A DNA stretch of 7,078 nt. Source: JBHHYU01 sp046757725. GTDB taxonomy: Bacteria > Desulfobacterota > Binatia > UBA9968. Both the position numbers and the translations under genes were made by a program. A model generated the notes under the pieces. The model was not told the DNA's origin and made no database searches. It saw only the letters and a program-made list of their open reading frames with translations. Position 1 is the first letter of the stretch; the number at the start of each line of letters is the position of its first letter. The stretch spans positions 1 through 7,078 of the forward strand of contig JBHHYU010000125.1 in the NCBI GenBank assembly GCA_046757725.1. Reading direction: 5' to 3'. Of this stretch, positions 1 through 5,200 are shown piece after piece.

Positions 1-1
1 A

Positions 2-478
2 GAGAAGCTCCCCGACTACATGATCCCTTCGGTCTTTGTAAAAATGGACAGCTTGCCACTAACGTCAAACGGAAAGGTAGATCGAAAAGCCCTTCCCCTT
101 CCTGACAATTCAAGGCCAGAACTGGAAACTCCGTTCGTTGCACCCAGAAGCCTTACAGAGGAGCGTTTAGCAAAGATCTGGGCAGAGGTACTGCGAGTGG
201 ATCGAGTGGGTATTCATGATAACTTTTTTGATCTCGGCGGCCATTCCCTGCTAGCCACTCGGGTCATTTCACGGGTTATAAGCACATTCAAACTGGAACT
301 GCCTATAAAAACTCTCTTCGAATCTCCTACTGTTGCGGAAATGGCCCAAATCATCATACATAACAAGGCAAAATTGGCTGGGAACAAAGAGCTAGCCCGC
401 ATGTTGGCCGAGTTAGAAACATTATCAGACGAAGAAGCAAAGAGACTCCTTGCAGACGAAAGCAAGTCGGGCAAGTGA
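2..478 (+). CDS. NRPS C-terminal fragment (end of adenylation domain, carrier domain), 5'-truncated by the window edge
   Basis: This reading frame is open from the first bases and continues to the left of the window; the first in-frame ATG at position 20 is internal to a domain and is not a start. The fragment opens in the adenylation-domain motif A9 (KLPDYMIPS) and runs through A10 (TSNGKVDR), whose lysine (codon 74-76) is the residue that contacts the acyl-adenylate in this family. A peptidyl carrier domain follows, with the core DNFFDLGGHSLL. Its serine (codon 245-247) is the site of phosphopantetheine attachment, so the substrate is carried here as a thioester. The protein ends in a short charged tail (ELARMLAELETLSDEEAKRLL), of a kind often found after carrier domains at protein ends or module junctions. 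There is no thioesterase or reductase domain, so this synthetase does not release its own product here. What lies before A9 is unknown. It is probably co-transcribed with the next gene, 15 bases downstream. Confidence 0.95.
   Translation, partial: EKLPDYMIPSVFVKMDSLPLTSNGKVDRKALPLPDNSRPELETPFVAPRSLTEERLAKIWAEVLRVDRVGIHDNFFDLGGHSLLATRVISRVISTFKLELPIKTLFESPTVAEMAQIIIHNKAKLAGNKELARMLAELETLSDEEAKRLLADESKSGK
212..460 (+). repeat. Carrier-domain duplication, copy 1 (direct repeat with 2207-2455)
   Basis: This 249-bp stretch encodes the carrier domain and acidic tail of the upstream NRPS. It aligns without gaps to 2207-2455 at a constant offset of 1995 bases. By hand I count about 18 mismatches, close to 93% identity, with several synonymous. 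Just before base 212 the two genes diverge strongly at the DNA level although the proteins remain homologous. The left boundary is therefore sharp. Confidence 0.9.
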
Positions 479-493
479 CATAGGAAGTTAGAA

Positions 494-2467
494 ATGAGTA
501 ATCTCTCCGGAGATGTTGCTGATCCGGCTTTACGGCAGCCGCCTAGTCGAAGCGATCGTGTTCGCCCGACTAATCCTTTCGTTAAGTTTAAGAAAGAGGA
601 CATCGAACAGTCGATTCCGGATCGTTTCGAGAAGATGGTCCGTCTGTATCCTGATCGTCTTGCGGTCAAGACCAGAGATCATCAACTCACCTACGATGAG
701 CTAAATAAGGCTGCGAATCGTGTGGCCCATGCCATCCTGGAACAGCGGGGAAAAGGAAACGAACCCGTGGCGTTACTGTTTGAACATGGAGCATCGGCAA
801 TTGCTGCGATTCTGGGCGTTTTAAAGGCAGGAAAGATCTACGTGCCACTGGACCCTTCCTATCCCCTCACAAGGCTCAGGTATGTGCTCGAAGACTCACA
901 GGCAGCTTTCATTGTCACGGACAAAAGGCATTTGTCGTTGGCCGGAGAATTGTCCAAAGATATGCTCCCAGGCACCAACATAGATGAGATAGGTTCTCAC
1001 CTCTCAGATAAGAACCTCGGTCTAACGATATTACCTGGAGCCTTCGCCTATATTCTCTACACCTCCGGCTCAACAGGCCAACCAAAAGGAGTTGTTGAGA
1101 ACCATCGCAATCTGCTGCATGGGGTGTTAAGGACGACGAATGGTCTTCACATCTGTGCCCACGACCGAGTAAGCCTTACTCACTCCTATTGTGCCAGTGC
1201 GTCTGTGAGGAGGATCTTCCCAGGCTTATTAAACGGTGCCTCCTTGCATCTACTCGATGTCAAGAGAGAGGGGATGCATAGTCTGGCCAATTTCTTAATC
1301 GAGGAAGAAATCACTTTTTTCAGTATGGGGAGAATACGGGACTTCATCCATACCCTGAGCGGAGAACAACAGTTTCCAAAGCTACGGCTCGTCTCCTTCG
1401 GTGGCGACTTGGTCTACAAGAGAGATGTAGCTTTGTGCAAAAGGCATTTGCCTCGGGACTGCCTGGTGGGTATCTGGATGTCGACCACTGAAACCGGAAC
1501 CGTCACACAGTACTTCATCGATAAAGAGACTCAGATTGTCACCAATATAGTGCCGATCGGCTACCCAGTTGAAGGCATCGAAGTTATTTTACTTAATGAC
1601 GAAGGAAGAGAGGTTGGTGTCAACCAGCCTGGTGAGATCGCTGTCAAGAGTCGGTACCTCTCCCCTGGGTATTGGCGAAGACCTGAGCTCACGAAATCCA
1701 AATTTCTACCAGATCCGGACGGTGGAGAGGCACGTGTATACCTCACGGGAGACCTCGGTCGCATGAGGCCCGATGGGTGCTTTGTGCGCCTCGGGCGCAA
1801 AGACAATCAGGTCAAAATTAGAGGCTACAGGGTGGAAGTCGCTGAGACTGAAGCGGCTTTAGTCAGTTTGGATATTGTTAAAAGTGCATTCGTGATGGCC
1901 CAAGAGGAAAGCGCCGGTGTCAAACGGCTGGTGGCTTATCTTGTACCGTACAGGCAACCTGCTCCGACTGCCAGTACACTGAGACGAAAACTGGCCGAAA
2001 CGCTTCCCGATTATATGCTTCCTTCCGTCTTCGTGACCCTGGATGCTTTCCCGCTCACCCCTACGGGCAAGATAGACCGCCGAGCGCTTCCCGAGCCTGA
2101 CAATACGAGACCAAAACTAGATACGGCTTACGTTGCACCTAGAACTCAAGTAGAGAAGGAGCTGGCAGAGATCTGGGCTAAGGTCCTATCGTTCGATAAG
2201 ATTGGAATTCATGATAACTTTTTTGATCTTGGCGGCCATTCCCTGCTAGCCACTCGGGTTATTTCACGGGTTATCAGCACATTCAAAGTGGAACTGCCCA
2301 TAAAGACTCTCTTCGAATCCCCTACTGTTGCGGATATGGCCCAAATCATTATACAGAACGACGCGAAATTGGCTGGGGACAAAGAGCTGGCCCGCATGTT
2401 GGCCGAATTAGACACATTATCAGACGAAGAAGCAAAGAGACTGCTTGCAGACGAAGGCAAGGTCTAG
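494..2467 (+). CDS. Stand-alone NRPS adenylation-carrier (A-PCP) didomain protein with atypical binding-pocket residues
   Basis: This 657-residue protein should activate a carboxylic acid as its adenylate and load it on its own carrier domain in the cytoplasm. Adenylation motifs appear in order: A1 LTYDEL (65-70), A2 LKAGKIYVPLDPSYP (110-124), A3 YTSGSTGQPKG (189-199), A6 near 380-394, A7 YLTGD (416-420), A8 KIRGYRVE (441-448), A9 LPDYMLPS (504-511), A10 TPTGKIDRR with Lys526. The carrier motif DNFFDLGGHSLL (574-585) has Ser583, and an acidic tail ends the protein. Alignment by eye to the phenylalanine-activating domain PheA puts Ser at position 235 instead of the usual Asp, and Arg at 239. 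Motif A5, usually YGPTE, reads MSTTE here. A substrate other than a normal alpha-amino acid is therefore possible, but it cannot be named. There is no condensation or thioesterase domain. The ATG is supported by AGGAAG (482-487) six bases upstream and by the 15-base gap after the preceding NRPS gene. Confidence 0.95.
   Translation: MSNLSGDVADPALRQPPSRSDRVRPTNPFVKFKKEDIEQSIPDRFEKMVRLYPDRLAVKTRDHQLTYDELNKAANRVAHAILEQRGKGNEPVALLFEHGASAIAAILGVLKAGKIYVPLDPSYPLTRLRYVLEDSQAAFIVTDKRHLSLAGELSKDMLPGTNIDEIGSHLSDKNLGLTILPGAFAYILYTSGSTGQPKGVVENHRNLLHGVLRTTNGLHICAHDRVSLTHSYCASASVRRIFPGLLNGASLHLLDVKREGMHSLANFLIEEEITFFSMGRIRDFIHTLSGEQQFPKLRLVSFGGDLVYKRDVALCKRHLPRDCLVGIWMSTTETGTVTQYFIDKETQIVTNIVPIGYPVEGIEVILLNDEGREVGVNQPGEIAVKSRYLSPGYWRRPELTKSKFLPDPDGGEARVYLTGDLGRMRPDGCFVRLGRKDNQVKIRGYRVEVAETEAALVSLDIVKSAFVMAQEESAGVKRLVAYLVPYRQPAPTASTLRRKLAETLPDYMLPSVFVTLDAFPLTPTGKIDRRALPEPDNTRPKLDTAYVAPRTQVEKELAEIWAKVLSFDKIGIHDNFFDLGGHSLLATRVISRVISTFKVELPIKTLFESPTVADMAQIIIQNDAKLAGDKELARMLAELDTLSDEEAKRLLADEGKV
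2207..2455 (+). repeat. Carrier-domain duplication, copy 2 (direct repeat with 212-460)
   Basis: This is the second copy of the carrier domain plus tail, at the end of the A-PCP gene. It starts at ATTCATGATAAC exactly as copy 1 does and stays in register to GACGAA near the stop codon; after that the two genes differ in their last few codons. The high DNA identity inside the block, set against clear divergence before it, suggests recent duplication or gene conversion of this segment and not uniform descent of the whole gene. Confidence 0.9.
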
Positions 2468-2629
2468 AAATGCCGGGAACACCGAATCTTTGTCTGCGAT
2501 AAGTTCCCCGGCTTAACCTGGTACCTGTAGCCTTTTCTCCGCCGTAATTTCCTATTGGCTGGTTTCTGAACCATATCCAGTCTTCTCAATCGCTCACCCT
2601 TTAAATTACTATCCGTCCCCTTTCTAGCA

Positions 2630-2673
2630 GGTTCTACCATGACTCAGGCCGGAAGGTTTTCTCCTGAGGAACC
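2630..2673. repeat. Two-part inverted repeat (possible structured RNA or protein-binding site)
   Basis: The continuous right arm CCTGAGGAACC (2663-2673) pairs with two left arms: CTCAGG (2643-2648) as the inner stem and GGTTC (2630-2634) as the outer stem. Eight unpaired bases lie between the left arms, and the loop is 14 bases. All 11 pairs are Watson-Crick. There is no T-run after it, so it does not look like an intrinsic terminator. It lies just upstream of the likely cytochrome promoter, so it could be an operator or the end of the NRPS transcript. Function unknown. Confidence 0.4.
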
Positions 2674-2702
2674 ACGCTAATTAACGGAGAGCCATTTTAG
2701 CA

Positions 2703-2730
2703 TTGACAGCAGATACGAAAATGATAGATT
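2703..2730 (+). promoter_or_regulatory. Putative sigma-70 promoter for the cytochrome c' gene
   Basis: A perfect -35 hexamer TTGACA (2703-2708) is followed after 16 bases by TAGATT (2725-2730), which matches four of the six -10 consensus positions. Transcription would start near 2737, giving a leader of roughly 110 bases before the ATG at 2846. Its place between the NRPS end and the cytochrome supports separate transcription of the latter. This is a prediction from consensus only. Confidence 0.45.
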
Positions 2731-2845
2731 CGCCCCTAATACAAAATTCAGGCTCGCTGATCCCCGGGTTCGGTGTTTTGGCTTTCATGACTTGAGGAAA
2801 ACAAAAGAACGGTGCGCGATTTTGTAGAAAGAAAGGAGAAAACAG

Positions 2846-3295
2846 ATGGTTAAGAAAAAATCTTTTTGGGTGGGGCTATTTTCTCTTGTGTTGCTATTCA
2901 CCTTCTCCCAGCTTTTTGCCCAGGGAGACGTGATCAAAACAAGACGCAAACTCATGAAGTCGAACAGCAAAGCCTACAAGGCGGTTAAAAAGGCGGCAAA
3001 GGCAAAAGACTTTGCTGCTATCGAGAAAAATGCGACGATCCTTGCCGCAAACATGGAAAAGATACCCAACCTCTTTCCTAAAGGAAGCACCTCCGAAAAA
3101 TCCAGAGCCAAGGCGGCGATCTGGAAAAAATGGAATAGTTTCACGGGGAAGGCGAAGTCGATACATGAGGTGGCGGCAATGCTGGCTGAATCGGCCAAGG
3201 CCAAGGATGGAGCTAAGGTAGCCGTCTTGGCAAAGGGCATTAGATGCAAGGGCTGTCATAAGAAGTTCCGAAAACCGAAGAAAAAGAAAAAATAA
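2846..3295 (+). CDS. Periplasmic cytochrome c' (class II c-type cytochrome), very lysine-rich
   Basis: This 149-residue precursor has a signal peptide: basic MVKKK, a hydrophobic core to about residue 23, and likely cleavage after LFA at Ala25. The mature part (about 124 residues) has the size and layout of a cytochrome c' four-helix bundle, including the IPxLFPxGS-type turn, the AIWxxW segment, and the C-terminal heme site CKGCH (134-138) followed by KKFR. The two cysteines would bind heme covalently and His138 would be the proximal ligand. The family is typically five-coordinate and binds NO or CO, often linked to nitrosative stress, though the role here is not shown. The composition is odd: about 31 lysines and 5 arginines against 8 acidic residues in the mature part, ending in a run of lysines. 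AAAGGAG (2832-2838) lies seven bases before the ATG. A terminator follows, so it is probably a single-gene unit. Confidence 0.9.
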   Translation: MVKKKSFWVGLFSLVLLFTFSQLFAQGDVIKTRRKLMKSNSKAYKAVKKAAKAKDFAAIEKNATILAANMEKIPNLFPKGSTSEKSRAKAAIWKKWNSFTGKAKSIHEVAAMLAESAKAKDGAKVAVLAKGIRCKGCHKKFRKPKKKKK

Positions 3296-3326
3296 AACCG
3301 GAATCCTGAGTTCCGAATGTTTACGG

Positions 3327-3359
3327 AGCAGCGGCTCACATGGGGCCGCTGCTTTCTCT
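3327..3359 (+). terminator. Rho-independent terminator after the cytochrome c' gene
   Basis: A perfect 9-bp GC-rich stem is formed by AGCAGCGGC (3327-3335) and GCCGCTGCT (3345-3353) around a 9-base loop, followed by a pyrimidine tract with several T residues (TTCTCT). It starts about 30 bases after the cytochrome stop codon. The T tract is interrupted by C, so termination may be incomplete. A small 5-bp hairpin (CGGAA 3299-3303 with TTCCG 3311-3315) precedes it. Confidence 0.75.
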
Positions 3360-3378
3360 GCCGATTGTTGTGCGGCGC

Positions 3379-3416
3379 GATGCATTCGCTTTCAACTGCA
3401 TCTCGTTGGATTCGAG
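3379..3416. promoter_or_regulatory. Paired short inverted repeats just upstream of the TPR gene
   Basis: GATGCA (3379-3384) and TGCATC (3397-3402) form a perfect 6-bp inverted repeat with a 12-base gap. CTCG (3402-3405) and CGAG (3413-3416) form a second, shorter one that overlaps the place where a ribosome binding site would lie. They could be an operator or an mRNA fold limiting translation, or chance. No clear promoter hexamers were found in this 67-base stretch after the terminator. Confidence 0.25.
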
Positions 3417-3420
3417 TTAG

Positions 3421-3975
3421 ATGACCCGTAAGGCCATAGGTTTGATGCTGGTTGCTGTATTATTGTCGCCACTTCACACCCTAGCGAGCCAGCGTGACCA
3501 TCGGCTTGAAGCCCTATTCGGCCGGCTTAAGACCGCGCACAGCAACGCTGAAGCTGCGGAGCTTACCGCTACGATCTGGTCCATCTGGCAGCAATCTGAA
3601 AACGATCAGGTGAATGCCCTCATGTCCGAAGGCGTACAGGAACTGTCCCAAGGCAACTATACGAAAGCGTTGGCCGCCTTCAGCGAGGTGGTCAAGACCG
3701 ACCCCGAATTTGCCGAAGGTTGGAACAAACGGGCTACGGTTTACTATCTGATGCGTGAATTCTCAGCGTCCATACATGACATTGAGCGTACCTTGGCCCT
3801 TGAGCCGCACCACTTCGGGGCACTTTCAGGGCTTGGCCTTATCTATCTTGCCCTCGGCAATGACCTGGCAGCTCTGCGGGCCTTTGAGGGAGCGCTCAAG
3901 GTTAATCCTCATCTCCCGGCAGCCCGGTATCACGCAGAGGAACTTCGCCGGCGCCTGCATGATAGGGCAATCTGA
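3421..3975 (+). CDS. Exported tetratricopeptide (TPR) repeat protein
   Basis: This 184-residue protein has a hydrophobic N-terminus (about residues 5-22, possible cleavage after TLA near residue 22) and is likely periplasmic or membrane-tethered. A helical segment with the pattern LEALFGRLK...ATIWSIW (29-56) comes before three tandem TPR units at about 64-97, 98-131 and 132-165. The units show characteristic TPR residues, for example EGWNKRATVYYLM and LSGLGLIYLALGN, and each unit ends in a proline-containing turn (TDPEF, LEPHH, VNPHL). TPRs bind proteins, so a scaffold role is likely, but no partner is evident. I recall small secreted TPR proteins of this architecture in many proteobacteria without a firm function. 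An in-frame TAG sits directly before the ATG, which rules out an earlier start. The Shine-Dalgarno match is poor (only GAG), so translation may be weak; an internal ATG at 3445 is an alternative. Confidence 0.85.
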   Translation: MTRKAIGLMLVAVLLSPLHTLASQRDHRLEALFGRLKTAHSNAEAAELTATIWSIWQQSENDQVNALMSEGVQELSQGNYTKALAAFSEVVKTDPEFAEGWNKRATVYYLMREFSASIHDIERTLALEPHHFGALSGLGLIYLALGNDLAALRAFEGALKVNPHLPAARYHAEELRRRLHDRAI

Positions 3976-4113
3976 GCCTATTGAAATGAAGGGAGATGAT
4001 GAGGGAGTTTCGTCGAGGGCACCAGAAATCTTTTGGTTACGTCGGTTTTTTCGCCAAAAACATTGGGGCAGCCTACAATAAGCCTTTTGAAATGCCGAGG
4101 TACGGTGGCAGGC

Positions 4114-5199
4114 CTAGTCTTTCATGACCAGGCATTCTTTCGGATCCACTTGAACGAAGACGTTTGCCCCGTCGGCAATCTCCATTGAGGCATCCGTCTG
4201 GATCCTGATCTCCCTCTCTCCTATGGAGACTTGGTAATCGGCCAAGTTACCGAGATAGACCCCACGCTTCACTTTTCCTTGCCAGATGTTCCGTCCGTCT
4301 GGGGGGTTCTCGGTATGGAGCTTCATGTTTTCAGGGCGTATCGAGATCGCCACCTCATCGCCAGGCCGGAAAGAATTCGGTATAGGGCAGACAACAGCAA
4401 TACCCGGGTCGATCCTGACTTCTCCCAGGTCGCGGCCGTTGGCCCGGATGACCTTTCCTACGAACACGTTGGTGAGACCAATAAAGTCGGCCACAAACCG
4501 GTTGGCCGGCCGTTGATAGAGATCCCGGGCCGTTCCGATCTGCTGGATCCTTCCCTCATTCATAACCACAATGCGATCTGACATTACCATAGCCTCGGCT
4601 TGGTCATGGGTCACGTAGATGGATGTGATCCGTGTCTTGCGCTGAAGCTCTTTAAGCTCAAAGCGCATCCGCTCACGCAGCTTGGCATCAAGATTGGAAA
4701 GAGGCTCGTCAAGGAGTAGAACCTGAGGCTCGGCAGCAATGCTACGGGCCAACGCTACCCGCTGTTGTTGACCGCCAGAGAGCTGGGTAGCATACCGATG
4801 ACCCAGGTCCTGGAGCCCTACCATCGCAAGTGCGTTCTCAACCTTTTCTTGTATCTCCTTCTTAGGCATTTTTTTTGCCTGCAGACCATAGGCCGCGTTA
4901 TTGAATACCGTCATGTGGGGCCAGATGGCATAGGATTGGAAGACCATTCCCAAGCCCCTCTTTTCCGGCGCCACCAATACACCTTTTGAGGGCGAGCTGA
5001 CCACCATGTTGCCGATCGTGATCTCTCCCGAGTCTGGTTCTTCGAAACCCGCAACGCATCTCAACGTTGTGGTTTTGCCGCACCCGCTCGGTCCTAGAAG
5101 CGTGATGAACTCATCCTCTTCCACGAGCAGGTCAATTCCATCGACGGCAGTGATGGAACCAAACCGCTTGACCAGATTTTTGATTCTGACCGTAGCCAT
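4114..5199 (-). CDS. ABC importer ATP-binding subunit with TOBE domain (Fe(III)/polyamine/sulfate-type importer class)
   Basis: This 361-residue ATPase powers import through the permease encoded just upstream, acting on the cytoplasmic face of the inner membrane. All nucleotide-binding motifs are intact: Walker A GPSGCGKTT (36-44), Q-loop Gln88 in MVFQSYAIWPHMTV, signature LSGGQQQR (140-147), Walker B VLLLDEP (160-166), D-loop NLDAK (169-173) and switch His198 in VTHDQ. After about residue 240 a C-terminal beta-rich region (about 245-355, with ISIRPENMKL near 285-294) matches the TOBE domain of the FbpC/PotA/CysA/MalK group. The FQSYAIWPHMTV stretch is most like ferric-iron (FbpC/AfuC) ATPases by eye, but these families overlap and the substrate is not proven. 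Its ATG is one base after the permease stop (TAA-A-ATG), so translation is very likely coupled. The Shine-Dalgarno match is weak, which fits coupling. No clear terminator follows. Confidence 0.93.
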   Translation of the reverse strand: MATVRIKNLVKRFGSITAVDGIDLLVEEDEFITLLGPSGCGKTTTLRCVAGFEEPDSGEITIGNMVVSSPSKGVLVAPEKRGLGMVFQSYAIWPHMTVFNNAAYGLQAKKMPKKEIQEKVENALAMVGLQDLGHRYATQLSGGQQQRVALARSIAAEPQVLLLDEPLSNLDAKLRERMRFELKELQRKTRITSIYVTHDQAEAMVMSDRIVVMNEGRIQQIGTARDLYQRPANRFVADFIGLTNVFVGKVIRANGRDLGEVRIDPGIAVVCPIPNSFRPGDEVAISIRPENMKLHTENPPDGRNIWQGKVKRGVYLGNLADYQVSIGEREIRIQTDASMEIADGANVFVQVDPKECLVMKD

Positions 5200-5200
5200 T

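Larger units (their letters stand above)
2468..2845. other. 378-bp intergenic region between the NRPS cluster and the cytochrome gene
   Basis: I see no convincing gene on either strand. Right after the NRPS stop there is a possible weak hairpin: GCCGGGAAC (2472-2480) pairs with GTTCCCCGGC (2503-2512) with one bulged C and a 22-base loop. No T-run follows, so it is at best a weak or factor-dependent terminator. A small perfect hairpin lies at 2560-2573 (TGGTT, loop TCTG, AACCA). A longer two-part inverted repeat at 2630-2673 and a promoter-like sequence at 2703-2730 are listed separately. Confidence 0.6.

Noticed and set aside
2785..2970. Small minus-strand frame across the cytochrome leader and signal peptide
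   Set aside because: It overlaps the cytochrome promoter leader and start, and it has no family resemblance.
2894..3385. Open frame of 163 codons on the minus strand over the cytochrome gene
   Set aside because: It lies opposite a clear cytochrome c' with signal peptide, heme motif and good ribosome site, runs through that gene's terminator, and its translation resembles no family I know.
3755..4081. Open frame of 108 codons overlapping the end of the TPR gene
   Set aside because: Most of it is the TPR coding sequence in another frame. It has no recognisable domain, and the TPR frame is far better supported.
3976..4113. Possible bidirectional terminator between the convergent TPR and ATPase genes (TTTTGG 4031-4036 with CCAAAA 4054-4059)
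   Set aside because: The stem is only six pairs, mostly A-T, with a loop of about 17 bases. That is too weak to call, and nothing else stands out in the gap.
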